A stretch of DNA of 64,000 bases, from NCBI GenBank assembly GCA_003216815.1, contig QCIG01000001.1, positions 1 to 64,000 on the forward strand, in the 5' to 3' direction. The notes under the pieces are model-generated. The model worked only from the letters and a program-made list of their open reading frames with translations. It did no database searches and was not told the DNA's origin. Below, in pieces: positions 50,021 to 59,244 of this stretch. How positions within the stretch are numbered: the first letter of the stretch is position 1; each line of letters starts with the position of its first letter. Source of the DNA: Prochlorococcus sp. AG-402-K14. Its GTDB lineage: Bacteria > Cyanobacteriota > Cyanobacteriia > PCC-6307 > Cyanobiaceae. The position numbers and the translations under genes were made by a program.

Positions 50021-50497
50021 TCACTTGTTTAATAAAACTATCTTTCTAAATTTATAAAAAAACATTCCTGTTTTCTCATAAAGATATTTTGGTTCTTTTT
50101 TTAGTTCTAAATTATATGGATTGATAAAAATAGTTAACAATATTCTTAAGGCAGTGTAAAAATTTCTACTGGTCTTTATATCCTGATACTTTTCATTTCT
50201 CAATTTAAAGATTACTTTTTCATCTAACAGAGATTCTAGAGAGGTAAGAACTAGATCTTTCTCCTTTTTACTGATTGTAGATAACAAAACCATCAACCCT
50301 TTTATAGATAATTTATCTCCATTAATAACGTTTCTAAGAACGCTTTGATAAAGATTCTCCCATTTGTAGGGTTCATTCCTAAAAAGGTTAGAAGCAGGTT
50401 CCTTTGGATTAAGCATTAAAAGTCTCTTGTTTTCATCATTCTGGTCTTGCTTAGAATTCCAATATTCATACAAAGGTGAAGATTGAGCGATATTCAT
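50021..50497 (-). CDS. Uncharacterised 158-residue protein
   Basis: The protein is polar and helical with an N-terminal SPLYEYWNSKQDQNDENKR, a central NVINGDKLSIKGLMVLLSTI and a basic end. No signal or membrane segment. I do not recognise it. Confidence 0.55.
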   Translation of the reverse strand: MNIAQSSPLYEYWNSKQDQNDENKRLLMLNPKEPASNLFRNEPYKWENLYQSVLRNVINGDKLSIKGLMVLLSTISKKEKDLVLTSLESLLDEKVIFKLRNEKYQDIKTSRNFYTALRILLTIFINPYNLELKKEPKYLYEKTGMFFYKFRKIVLLNK

Positions 50498-51050
50498 AAT
50501 TATTTAGTGAAAAAGAGAATTAACGAAAATTAGAAATTACATTTACTTGGGTATACATTTTCACACCAGTGCTATGCCTTTAGACCTGTTGTTTAAAAAG
50601 TGTATAAGTCTGTTTAATAAAGTGGTATCCCTTTAAAATTAGATAACAATACTATTCCTCCAACGTTTTTGATACATATCATTTTAATAGAATTACTATG
50701 GGAAGAAAAAACAAACCATCCAAAAGTATTGAAGTTCTTATTTTTGTATAAATATCTACTTTTTTTCAGGCACAACCTTTGAGCCCAAGATCAAAAATCA
50801 TATAAATGTAGTAAATATGAACAATAAAAAAGAACTCAAAACTACGCGCAAAATATTTTTTCAGTATTATTCACACCTATTGAATAATTATCAAAATTTA
50901 GCTCTAAAGCCTCTAAGGTTATTAGTGCATCTATTTTACCGCCGCAAATCTTTCACAAACCGAACTAACTTGATCAATTTTTGAGGCTTGAGTTTTTGTG
51001 AAAAGAAAGCAAACGGATATTGGTAAAACAAGAAGTAACTTCGTTTAGTT
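50498..51050. other. Intergenic stretch with one weak ORF
   Basis: A 55-codon frame (ATG 50817 to 50984) encodes a basic peptide with KELKTTRKIFFQYY and no paralog; it may be chance. Nothing else is recognised. Confidence 0.3.
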
Positions 51051-51254
51051 TTAGCTATTTTGAAAAGTTTTCTCCAATGAACTCACTTGAGCTCGATAGG
51101 CATCACCTTTAGAACCGCACAATTTCTCATGATCCGTTAACGGTATCCAAGACCAATCAAGTCTTACAGTTAAAGACCAAAACATGATGATATGACCAAC
51201 CAAAAGGATAGGCCAATCAAGTCCTATAAACTCAGAATGAAAAACAGGGTGCAT
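51051..51254 (-). CDS. Single-TM protein
   Basis: The 67-residue protein has a hydrophobic helix (WPILLVGHIIMFWSLTV) and a polar tail with KLCGSKGDAYRAQVSSLEK. Function unknown. Confidence 0.55.
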   Translation of the reverse strand: MHPVFHSEFIGLDWPILLVGHIIMFWSLTVRLDWSWIPLTDHEKLCGSKGDAYRAQVSSLEKTFQNS

Positions 51255-51542
51255 TACTCAATCGAACAGAAACAGAAGAACTAACTGGGTATGAACCCGC
51301 CAGGATGGGAAGAACAGGAACGTTAAACTAACAGTTTTTCAAAGCAATAATCTTGTTGAAAGCAAGCGATGCCAGAAAAACCATAATTTTCTAATCTTAA
51401 ACACCTCTACTCTTGCTAACTGGATGGTCAAGGTAGGGACAACCAGCAAGAGTGATGTAAAGCAAAAAGGAAAAAAACCTTAAAAACCAATACTTATGCT
51501 TGATTTCATCCTAAAAAACATTGATTTAATATTTTTGAATTA

Positions 51543-51713
51543 ATGAGCGGCGACAATTTGCTCGGAGAGCAACCTCTAAAGTTTTACTCAGAAGAGGTAA
51601 CTGAAACCAAAATCGAGCTAGTTCATCGTTTACTAATACTTAATGCTCAAAAAAATTCAATAGTAGATTTAGATAGGAAACACAAAGAATGGGGGAATGA
51701 ATTAGCAAGTTAA
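51543..51713 (+). CDS. 56-residue soluble protein
   Basis: From ATG 51543: LLGEQPLKFYSEEVTETKIE then a helix ending HKEWGNELAS. Function unknown. Confidence 0.52.
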   Translation: MSGDNLLGEQPLKFYSEEVTETKIELVHRLLILNAQKNSIVDLDRKHKEWGNELAS

Positions 51714-51910
51714 AAAAAAATGCTCATATAGTTTTAAGAAAGTCATTTTTTATTCAAAATTATCCATAATTTTTCTTAAAAACTTATATTATTTTAAATT
51801 TGAAACTAAAAATTCCTAAAAATCCTGGCGCTAAATCACATTAATTTTTTACATAGGATATATTCATTAGTATTGTTTTTAAATTCATTTTACTAGATCT
51901 TTTTTGATCA

Positions 51911-52324
51911 ATGATTAATCGATTTTTAACTTTCTTCTTTTCAATTCTAGTTATTCTTACGATTACCCCCCATAAAGCAAATGCAATACCAACTGATCTG
52001 CCAGATTGTGTTGTCATAACCCACTGCGTGAGAAAAGATTTTAAAGTAAATGACTTAGAAAGTGCTTTTAAGAAAGCAACCAAAATAGTTTCTGAAACAG
52101 CAAGAACAAAAATAGTTGAAAAGACTGATTCATTTATTCATGCTGAAGCAACGACCAAATGGAGAAGATACACCGATGATCTACTCCTCAAAGCAATTCC
52201 AGAAAAAGGTATTATTCAAGTCAGATCAGAATCAAGAGTAGGAGTTGGAGATAATGGAGTGAATCAGAAAAGGGTTGATGATTTTGCTTATCGTCTAATG
52301 ACAGAAAGAGACACAACTAACTAA
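51911..52324 (+). CDS. Secreted DUF1499 protein
   Basis: The 137-residue protein has a signal peptide (FFFSILVILTITPHKANA), then LPDCVVITHCVRKDF, EATTKWRRYTDDLLLKAIP and VRSESRVGVGDNGVNQKR-VDD, the DUF1499 end motif. It is a paralog of 39643-39984 with an added signal peptide. Lumenal or periplasmic location is likely. Confidence 0.8.
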   Translation: MINRFLTFFFSILVILTITPHKANAIPTDLPDCVVITHCVRKDFKVNDLESAFKKATKIVSETARTKIVEKTDSFIHAEATTKWRRYTDDLLLKAIPEKGIIQVRSESRVGVGDNGVNQKRVDDFAYRLMTERDTTN

Positions 52325-52463
52325 CACTCAAGAAATCAACTTTAAATACCCCGGTAAAGTCATTGATTTTGAACATACTAAATTTTTCGATTAAGTTTGT
52401 TTGCGAAGGTATGGCTTAAGGATAAAAAGTAAGTGATTTTTTATTCAAATTGCTTTTCTTTTT

Positions 52464-52844
52464 ATGCTTCTAGCAGCATTTGAACCTGGTAGAGAAATGG
52501 CCATCGCCAACTTTTTTCTAGCCATTTTTTGTCTGTTTACCGTTGCTCTTCCTTTCTTACTCATCACCCGTGGAGACAAAACAGAAGCTAATCGGGACTT
52601 CATTGCAGCAACAGTTAACCCATGGTCTCAAGTTGTTAAAGAAGCTGAGTTAGCGCAAGTAGTTCTATCTGAGATCACCTCGTCAGTAAAAATCGAACCC
52701 AACCTGGAAATAGCTTCCGAGCAAAATGTCGGACCTAAGTCTGAATCATGTGAAGTTATTTCTCTAGAGAAATATGGAAGTGATGAATTGGATGAGTCAA
52801 TAACTCAAATATTACCAACGGAGGATGAACTATTAGCTGCTTAA
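52464..52844 (+). CDS. Single-TM protein with acidic tail
   Basis: The 126-residue protein has a hydrophobic segment (FFLAIFCLFTVALPFLLI) and a soluble acidic C-terminal domain (DELDESITQILPTEDEL). A terminator follows at 52891. Function unknown. Confidence 0.6.
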   Translation: MLLAAFEPGREMAIANFFLAIFCLFTVALPFLLITRGDKTEANRDFIAATVNPWSQVVKEAELAQVVLSEITSSVKIEPNLEIASEQNVGPKSESCEVISLEKYGSDELDESITQILPTEDELLAA

Positions 52845-52890
52845 AAGATCTAAACACAACTAACAGATTCTGATTGTCAGACGATTATCA

Positions 52891-52912
52891 AGGGGCACTA
52901 AAGCCCCTTTTT
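52891..52912 (+). terminator. Intrinsic terminator
   Basis: AGGGGC/GCCCCT plus T run, 47 bases after the stop at 52844. Confidence 0.75.
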
Positions 52913-52922
52913 AATGAACATT

Positions 52923-53117
52923 TTAACTTCTGGGTTTCATCTGACTCTTATAAAGAACATAAGAGTATTTATTTTCACATTCACAAGCTTCTAGCCATTC
53001 TTTATATTCCTCTCTTAATGCTTGACTTTCTTTATCACCTAATTCTTTTATCTTTATGATAGTGTCTTTAATGCTCACTTCAAGTGATCTTTTTAAACTT
53101 ATCAAGGCTGCCTTCAT
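52923..53117 (-). CDS. Small helical protein with CEC motif
   Basis: The 64-residue protein is an amphipathic helix (VSIKDTIIKIKELGDKESQA) followed by WLEACECENKYSYVLY. It is one base after the stop of 53119-53214, indicating an operon. Function unknown. Confidence 0.55.
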   Translation of the reverse strand: MKAALISLKRSLEVSIKDTIIKIKELGDKESQALREEYKEWLEACECENKYSYVLYKSQMKPRS

Positions 53118-53118
53118 A

Positions 53119-53214
53119 CTAGATTGCCAACCAACGAATCAGCAATGAAAGTACAACCACAAATGCAAATGTCATTGTCAAGGTTTTTTGAACTAGTTCA
53201 TTAGATGAGTTCAT
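53119..53214 (-). CDS. 31-residue membrane microprotein
   Basis: From ATG 53214: a short polar start and one helix (MTFAFVVVLSLLIRWLAI). Coupled to 52923-53117 by a one-base gap. Confidence 0.5.
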   Translation of the reverse strand: MNSSNELVQKTLTMTFAFVVVLSLLIRWLAI

Positions 53215-53432
53215 TTAGAAAACTTTCAACAAGCGAAACATGCTAGCGAAGCACAATAAATAAAAAGCAAACTCATTTCCAATGGTTTGCATGTAAAAAC
53301 GGAGAGGTAAAATTGAGTGAATTTCAATTAATAGTGATCTAAACATTTTATAAATTCTATGTATTCCTTTTCCCCATATGACATTGCATATAAATAAGTT
53401 GTGAAGATTAGCAAGATCGCCATCATGAAAAC

Positions 53433-53762
53433 ATGAAACGTTTATTTCCTCTATTATTAATTTCCTTTGTTCTCTTATTGTCTTCTGCCATAGCAGTTAG
53501 TGCTGAGTCAGAATTTGAGACGTATTTAAGTGATTTTTATCAAAAGCAAGAGAAAGCAAGCCAAATACTTAAAGAAATTGAGACTGATCTAAAAGATGGA
53601 TCGAGAGACAGAGTTTGTGCAAGACAAAGAGAAGCTGCTAGCTATGGAATCGAAGCTACGGAGTCTTTGATTAAAGCATTTAAAACAAGTAGTTCTAAAA
53701 CTCAAATGGAGAATCTTCACGCAGGACTAGATAAATGGAGAGAGTTGAGGGACTATTGCTAA
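53433..53762 (+). CDS. Secreted helical two-Cys protein
   Basis: The 109-residue protein has a signal peptide (FPLLLISFVLLLSSAIAVSA), then a long charged helix, DRVCARQREAASYG and a terminal RELRDYC. The Cys pair suggests a disulfide outside the cytoplasm. It precedes 53785 by 22 bases. Function unknown. Confidence 0.62.
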   Translation: MKRLFPLLLISFVLLLSSAIAVSAESEFETYLSDFYQKQEKASQILKEIETDLKDGSRDRVCARQREAASYGIEATESLIKAFKTSSSKTQMENLHAGLDKWRELRDYC

Positions 53763-53784
53763 CAACTTTTCTCATAAAAAATAA

Positions 53785-54033
53785 ATGAATGTATTAGTTA
53801 TTGTTTTTTTTATTGCCTCAATTTGGCTCATAAGAAAATTGGCATGGAATGTAGAAGAGGGAACCAATGAACAAAGAGAACGGAATCCAGAGTTAAATAC
53901 AAAAAACTTCGATATGCATGAAAGAAGACTTGAACAGTTTTCAAAGTCAAAATACAAAAACCGTATTTTCTATATCGGGGCTGATGGTACTTGCTACTAT
54001 TACACAGCCACTGGAAGGAAAATTTTTTGCTAA
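53785..54033 (+). CDS. Membrane-anchored protein with Cys pair
   Basis: The 82-residue protein has an N-terminal helix (MNVLVIVFFIASIWLI), a charged linker, and a small C-terminal domain GADGTCYYYTATGRKIFC with two Cys. Its stop shares a base with the next ATG (TAATG). Confidence 0.6.
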   Translation: MNVLVIVFFIASIWLIRKLAWNVEEGTNEQRERNPELNTKNFDMHERRLEQFSKSKYKNRIFYIGADGTCYYYTATGRKIFC

Positions 54034-54173
54034 TGGATGAAATATCTCAATGGGGTATTGCTGCTTTAATTGGAACATCTATTGCTGCCTTCTTAGCTTG
54101 GTTTAATAAATCCGGCTCTGACTTCAAAGATGGATTTGAACAAAAAAGCAAAAGGAGTAAAAAGAAAAAATAA
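54033..54173 (+). CDS. 46-residue single-TM protein with basic tail
   Basis: From ATG 54033: WGIAALIGTSIAAFLAWF and a Lys-rich end (KSKRSKKKK). Coupled to the preceding gene. Function unknown. Confidence 0.58.
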   Translation: MDEISQWGIAALIGTSIAAFLAWFNKSGSDFKDGFEQKSKRSKKKK

Positions 54174-54203
54174 ATTGCATCCTTTAGAAAATCAATAAGA
54201 TTT

Positions 54204-54278
54204 ATGCATATACCAATTAGAGCTCAAAGAATCCAGAGGCAACAAGCAGCTGATGTATTACTAAAGAAATCACAATGA
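54204..54278 (+). CDS. Doubtful 24-residue micro-ORF
   Basis: The frame reads MHIPIRAQRIQRQQAADVLL, basic and Gln-rich. There is no paralog and no clear ribosome binding site. Confidence 0.22.
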   Translation: MHIPIRAQRIQRQQAADVLLKKSQ

Positions 54279-54330
54279 AAATAATCTATCTAATTAAAAC
54301 GTAAAGAGGTGAATTATTCATCAGTATTAT

Positions 54331-54615
54331 CTACTTCCCCACTCCAGTAAAAACAAATCCATTAAGTATACAGAAATCATAAGCAAAAAGCTTCAAAACT
54401 TTAGGCATCTCAATCCATTTCATTTCCTCAATTTTATTTAATTGCTCTGAACTTAGATTCTCTGCTTTAGCATATTCCTCCATCATCTTTGACCAACTAT
54501 CAGAAAAAATATCAACGTAAAATGCCTTTTGATTTTGATCAAAGAAATTAATTTTGTCTTGCTTTGTACTAACCTTTTTAGACAGTTGCTTAAAGTATTC
54601 AATGTCCGATGTCAT
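54331..54615 (-). CDS. Small helical protein
   Basis: Started at ATG 54615 (MTSDIEYFKQLSKKVS), 94 residues; a start four codons earlier is possible. It has FYVDIFSDSWSKMMEEYAK and MPKVLKLFAYDFCILNGFVF. Function unknown. Confidence 0.55.
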   Translation of the reverse strand: MTSDIEYFKQLSKKVSTKQDKINFFDQNQKAFYVDIFSDSWSKMMEEYAKAENLSSEQLNKIEEMKWIEMPKVLKLFAYDFCILNGFVFTGVGK

Positions 54616-54801
54616 GATTATTTGCATATTTGAAAATCTAACATAATAAATTTACTTTCAAATAGTGATGAGATGTTCAAAATCTATACATTAAGTAGTC
54701 TGCGATATCAAACCTTGAACTGATTTTCCTTTTGAAGTGAAAAGAATAAAATACAAAAACCAATTTAATCTGTATTTACAAGAGTTTGATCATTTTAATT
54801 A

Positions 54802-55035
54802 TCAATCCCACTGAGGATCCACACGTCTCCATCCAGTTGATAATAATTCCATCCATAGTTTTATTGCCAATCCTCTTCTAAGCCTCTTGCGATTCTTTAG
54901 AAGTGGGGGTCCGTTTAATTCAAGCTTTCCTCTCTCAATCCAGACCTTAGGATTTTGATCCCAACTCTCCCAATCATAGCGAAACCTCAAAATCCATAAT
55001 CCATTAACGTCCTTAATCCAACCATCTCGCTTCAT
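54802..55035 (-). CDS. DUF1651 protein
   Basis: The 77-residue protein reads GLWILRFRYDWESWDQNPKV, then LNGPPLLKNRKRLRRGLAIK and LSTGWRRVDPQW, the typical DUF1651 pattern of Synechococcus and Prochlorococcus. 59666-59929 is a diverged relative. Function unknown. Confidence 0.82.
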   Translation of the reverse strand: MKRDGWIKDVNGLWILRFRYDWESWDQNPKVWIERGKLELNGPPLLKNRKRLRRGLAIKLWMELLSTGWRRVDPQWD

Positions 55036-55048
55036 GCAATCATAAAAA

Positions 55049-55174
55049 TCAATAGTACAAGTATACCACTATATTGGTTTTTATAGAATGATTTTTGGAT
55101 GTAACTTTATTTTTTTGTTTCGGAAGAGCTGTCATATCTGCCTTGGGAATGCTGAATGGTGTAAATATTTTCAT
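55049..55174 (-). CDS. Possible remnant related to 15753-15914
   Basis: From ATG 55174 the frame starts MKIFTPFSIPKADMTALP, like MKLQTSFSVPRENMGDIG of 15753-15914, and then continues with unrelated basic sequence. It may be a decayed paralog. Confidence 0.3.
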   Translation of the reverse strand: MKIFTPFSIPKADMTALPKQKNKVTSKNHSIKTNIVVYLYY

Positions 55175-55471
55175 AATTTTGATAAGTCATTAGTTTAAAA
55201 TCACAAAAAAATTAATGGATGGGTGTAAATACACTAAAAACATTCGTCTTTCACTGCAACTACGATGTGTATGAGTAGCTAATTTCATCAAAGATCAAAA
55301 CTAAACATCCTTATTCCCTACGACGTCATCATGTTTGGAATTTGACTCATAACAGGTTCTACATAAATTTAAATGTCAGAAGAAGAAAATTGATTTAGAA
55401 AAAGTCAAAAAAGATTTCAAAATCAAAATTCGATTCAACAGTTATTAAATTATTTTTGACTTGGGAACTTT

Positions 55472-55648
55472 TTAAGCAAAGCAAGTCCAATCTAGGTTTC
55501 GATGATTTGTTAAAAATGGAGCTGGTGTACAAACCTTCTCACCGTCTGGCGTTACGTAGCACCTTTCAATGCCCCAACTTCGTTCAATGATTTTCACCTC
55601 AGTTGAGCCTTTTGGTAAAGGAGGTGCCGCAATTTGAGCTCTCGTCAT
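55472..55648 (-). CDS. LPxGS/PDG-family small protein
   Basis: From ATG 55648 the 58-residue frame reads MTRAQIAAPPLPKGSTEVKI, then GIERCYVTPDGEKVCTPAP and a terminal CFA. The start and the TPDG module match 39419-39571; LPKGSTEVKI matches the LP-x-GS-x-x-x-KVI segment of 40850 and 44914, tying the four together. Function unknown. Confidence 0.62.
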   Translation of the reverse strand: MTRAQIAAPPLPKGSTEVKIIERSWGIERCYVTPDGEKVCTPAPFLTNHRNLDWTCFA

Positions 55649-55660
55649 GTGAATATGAAA

Positions 55661-55876
55661 CTATACATTTTTAGCTACTGAAAAAGTTTTATCAATCGGT
55701 AAATAAATCCATTGACATTGAATCAAGTACAAAACATACAAACTTAATAAAAATAAATTTGAAAGCTTTAAGATGGTTTTGATTTTCTGTAATTTTAGAC
55801 AGCTAATGAAAGTTGGTATAAAGATATCCAACTTTAATATCCGACTCAAAGACAGCGGATCATCCTTGCTTCTCAT
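55661..55876 (-). CDS. Doubtful membrane-like ORF
   Basis: The 71-residue frame has a hydrophobic stretch (LSNLFLLSLYVLYLI) but irregular codon content and no paralog. It may be chance. Confidence 0.28.
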   Translation of the reverse strand: MRSKDDPLSLSRILKLDIFIPTFISCLKLQKIKTILKLSNLFLLSLYVLYLIQCQWIYLPIDKTFSVAKNV

Positions 55877-56095
55877 TCAGTTATCACCAAACAAGTAACT
55901 CCTCAGCTCAAATGAAACTACTTCCACTACATATGAAATTACTGAATAGCCCATGAACTCGCTTTAACTTAAAAGGCGAAGAATAAAAGCCGTTTCAAAG
56001 AAAACTTCATGTTATTAAGTGAAAGGAACATGACGCCTCTCCTCCTATAGCGTTAGTGAGAGAGTGAATTAAAAGTTTATTTTGAAATAAACGAA

Positions 56096-56230
56096 ATGAA
56101 AAGAATAAAGCTCGATCAAGAATCTGAGGAAGTTGGAAAAACTTATAAGATGATCGCGATATCGTTAACAATTGGACTAAATATAATTATCATTACTTGG
56201 TTCTTTCTCTTCTCAGGGTTGACCAAATAA
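56096..56230 (+). CDS. 44-residue single-TM protein
   Basis: From ATG 56096: charged N-terminus (KRIKLDQESEEVGKTYK) and one helix (IGLNIIIITWFFLF). Function unknown. Confidence 0.52.
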   Translation: MKRIKLDQESEEVGKTYKMIAISLTIGLNIIIITWFFLFSGLTK

Positions 56231-56438
56231 ATTATTTAAAAAACAAGAAGTTCGAATATGAAGCTAATCAGAGTATCCATAAATCAAAGAAAGTCGATTA
56301 ATCAAACTTAAGTCACTCAAAGAATTAGCTTTGTTTACTTTTATAAGTATATTTTTTACATCCAAATCACAAACAAACGAGTCAAAAGAAAATACGCAGT
56401 TTTTTTTTATAGGGTTCAGAAATTACCCTCCAAGAAAA

Positions 56439-56663
56439 ATGAAAGTAGATCTAAATGAACTAGCAAATTCATACGAGGTCGTTCCCGTATCTCTTAGTGA
56501 TCCTTTTAAATCTTTAGTTGCCGAGCCTTCCACGATGGAAGTACTTAGATTCATACCCATTATTGCCTTCATTGCTTTAATAATTGCAGCTGTATGGAGA
56601 CAGGGTAAGAAGTTCCCAATAAAAGCAATTGGCGATTTAACCAAAGATAACAAGCAAGATTAA
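56439..56663 (+). CDS. Single-TM protein
   Basis: I choose ATG 56439 (MKVDLNELANSYEVV), giving 74 residues with a helix (FIPIIAFIALIIAAVW) and a basic tail (RQGKKFPIKAIGDL). The frame extends 36 codons further upstream with non-coding character. Function unknown. Confidence 0.55.
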   Translation: MKVDLNELANSYEVVPVSLSDPFKSLVAEPSTMEVLRFIPIIAFIALIIAAVWRQGKKFPIKAIGDLTKDNKQD

Positions 56664-56755
56664 ATATATGAAGGGAATTAAAAGATTTTCTTATAATTTC
56701 TAATGAGTGTAGGATTTATTAAATATCATTAAGGAATAATAACAGCTACTAAAGA

Positions 56756-57706
56756 TTAGAGATTAAATGAGGAATTAGCTAACTCATTTGTCAGCTCAAT
56801 TAATTTGTTAGAAATTCCAATCTCTTTCATTGAGTGTCCTGCATTATCGATTACATAAAGTTTTGAAGAGGGCAATGATTTATGAAGATCCCATGCACTT
56901 CTCATTGGACAAACCACGTCATATCTTCCCTGAACAATCGAAACAGGAATATCTTTTAGCCTAGTAGTGTTTTTTAAAATATAATTTTCCTCTAAAAAAA
57001 TATTATTAACAAAATAATGACATTCTATACGCGCAAAAGGATCTGAAAATTTATCATTTGCAGCTTTTTTAATGGATAAGTTTTTTGGCTTGAGAAAGCT
57101 TGTTGACATTTCCCATCTCGTCCAAGCATGTGCAGCTTTGGCTCTCTCAGAGCTATCTTGACTGGTTAATCTTTTATAGAAAGCATTAATCAAATCGCCT
57201 CTCTCATTTTGCGGAATAACAGACTGATAAAGATCAAATTCTTCAGGAAAAATCTCACTTGCACCTTTTTGATAGAACCAACTTAATTCGTTTTTTCTGC
57301 ACAAAAATATACCCCTAAGAGTAAGACTTAAAACTTTTTTAGTGTGTTGAATGGCATAAATCAAGCTTAATGTTGAGCCCCATGACCCCCCAAAGACATG
57401 CCATGACTCAATTTTCAACAGTTGTCTTAATTTTTCAATATCTTCAATTAAATATTGTGTCGTGTTCTCTTTTAACTCAGAAGGAGGAGAAGATCTACCA
57501 CATCCTCTTTGATCAAATTGAACAATATTGAATTTCTTTGGGTCAAAATATCTTCTATAGGAAGGACTACTGCCACCCCCTGGGCCACCATGAACAATCA
57601 AGACAGATGATCCATTTGGATTACCGCTTTTTTCCCAGTAGATTGAGTGAAGAGGACTCACTTTTAATATCCCTTGTTCCTTAGGTTCTATTTCTGGAAA
57701 TAACAT
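56756..57706 (-). CDS. pip: Proline iminopeptidase (alpha/beta hydrolase)
   Basis: The 316-residue protein has the oxyanion/cap start IVHGGPGGGSSPSYRRYFDP, FDQRGCGRSSP, the nucleophile elbow FGGSWGSTLSL (Ser108), VQGRYDVVCP and a final NAGHSMKE (His). This set is the classical Pip family, which releases N-terminal proline from peptides. Length is normal. It stands alone. Confidence 0.93.
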   Translation of the reverse strand: MLFPEIEPKEQGILKVSPLHSIYWEKSGNPNGSSVLIVHGGPGGGSSPSYRRYFDPKKFNIVQFDQRGCGRSSPPSELKENTTQYLIEDIEKLRQLLKIESWHVFGGSWGSTLSLIYAIQHTKKVLSLTLRGIFLCRKNELSWFYQKGASEIFPEEFDLYQSVIPQNERGDLINAFYKRLTSQDSSERAKAAHAWTRWEMSTSFLKPKNLSIKKAANDKFSDPFARIECHYFVNNIFLEENYILKNTTRLKDIPVSIVQGRYDVVCPMRSAWDLHKSLPSSKLYVIDNAGHSMKEIGISNKLIELTNELANSSFNL

Positions 57707-57805
57707 TTTTAATTAAATTTTCGTCTTTTGATTTTGAGACATTTCATTCAACTCAAGCATACATAACAAAATTAGCTATAAAGATTATCAAAAAGGACTT
57801 GATTA

Positions 57806-58027
57806 ATGCCTAAGAAAAATTGGCTCAAAAACTTTCGGTTAAATTTTCATGCCCCTGGAACAGGTTTTGCCTTAATGATCTTGGCCTTAACTCAAGTACC
57901 AGTTGGAATAAAAAATGCAGCTGAAGTTGTTTGTATTGGTCAAACTTCAAATAGGATTTGGAAATCAGAAAAGAATCATGCTGATGCAAATATGCTTGCA
58001 GTTCAAAGATGCAATGGAAGAAATTAA
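57806..58027 (+). CDS. TM-anchored two-Cys protein with CNGR motif
   Basis: The 73-residue protein has a basic N-terminus, a hydrophobic segment (GFALMILALTQVPVGI), then VVCIGQTSNRIW and VQRCNGRN. It parallels 27357-27617 in the placement of C, W and CNGR. Function unknown. Confidence 0.62.
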   Translation: MPKKNWLKNFRLNFHAPGTGFALMILALTQVPVGIKNAAEVVCIGQTSNRIWKSEKNHADANMLAVQRCNGRN

Positions 58028-58144
58028 CAGGAATCATGTGATCGTCATCAAGCAAAATAAGATAAAAACAAAAAATGTAACGTTGGCCTAGAACTTAATT
58101 TTTAACACGATAAAAATAGGAAGATTTGAAAACTCTTCTTTTTT

Positions 58145-58462
58145 ATGACTTCAGCGCTAAAAATAATCGATCAAGAACTTGCTCAGTTTGGATGGGTTGA
58201 GTCAATAGCGACTAATTCAATAAGTAATTTCAATTCACCCAAGATAGATGTTGAAGAACTAACAACTAATGATCAAGAATCTGATCTCATAGACACATTC
58301 ATATGTCATTTGATCTTCTATGTGCTTTTTTGCTATTCCCTATTTCTATATATTTTTATTGATCTGGGTTTTGGTTCCTTTTTAAAAAATAAAGTGAATA
58401 CATTATTTAAACTCCAAAAAACATTCGAGCCACCTTCCTTTATCAGTGATCATTCCTGTTAA
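58145..58462 (+). CDS. Small membrane protein
   Basis: The 105-residue protein has a polar N-terminal half (DQELAQFGWVESIA, then IDVEELTTNDQESD), one or two hydrophobic helices (FYVLFCYSLFLYIFI) and a short tail ending DHSC. Function unknown. Confidence 0.55.
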   Translation: MTSALKIIDQELAQFGWVESIATNSISNFNSPKIDVEELTTNDQESDLIDTFICHLIFYVLFCYSLFLYIFIDLGFGSFLKNKVNTLFKLQKTFEPPSFISDHSC

Positions 58463-58558
58463 TACAGATATGGCTAGTCCTTAAACATATTATTTGGGTA
58501 TTCCTTACTATCGCACTAACTTAAAAAATGTATTTATATAGGCACGAAGTAATTCACT

Positions 58559-58592
58559 AACGGTCTGAGTCTGCACAGACCGTTTTTTTTTT
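58559..58592 (+). terminator. Strong intrinsic terminator
   Basis: AACGGTCTG/CAGACCGTT is followed by about ten T. It lies 96 bases after 58145-58462. A TATATA element at about 58533 could start a short RNA ending here. Confidence 0.82.
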
Positions 58593-59244
58593 ATTCTACA
58601 TGCAAAATTATTTCGCCAAAATATCAAAATATTTTTATTGAATTGAAGTTGGTCAATTCTATAAAGAGCCCATAGGAGACGATTACTTTTATCCAGATTG
58701 GTAAATAGACGTCAGAGGCGTTTATTATTGTTCATTTCTAAATTTTTTATTACTACAAAAACATTTAGAAAATAAGCCAGTCAATTGTTTTTTTAAATAA
58801 TAAGAACCACAGACTATATTTCTTGAATTTAGTAAAGATTTAAGTATAGCCTCTATTCCTATAATTTTTTAATTGACTAGTTAATCAACTACTAGTAATT
58901 CTACTTGAGTAAGAGTCGAGGTGTATAAATTTAACAAGAGCGATTAGAAGATCTATATACCGATATGGAGGTTTATGAAACTAAGAACTCCTTTCGACTT
59001 GATCAAAAATGCATTAAGTGATCTTTAAACAATGCATGACTTCTCTTACACGGTTCTCCAATGAAACTAGAGATAAGTATTGAGACAAAGAATGTAGTAA
59101 TCATCAGACAGTATCAAAATGCAAGGTTTATGAGGGCTAACAATAATAAACCTAGTACTAGTTAATAGCTGTTCAATCCAAGCAAGAATCGTCTAAGCAA
59201 AAAAAAACCCTGCCTAACAGAGTCTTTTTAAAACGACTATCAAA
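58593..59244. other. Gene-poor stretch with micro-ORFs
   Basis: At 58975-59028 a 17-residue frame (MKLRTPFDLIKNALSDL) follows GGAGG at good spacing, the best ribosome binding site around. At 59061-59165 a 34-residue frame reads MKLEISIETKNVVIIRQ. Neither can be confirmed. The rest is AT-rich without structure that I can see. Confidence 0.35.
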
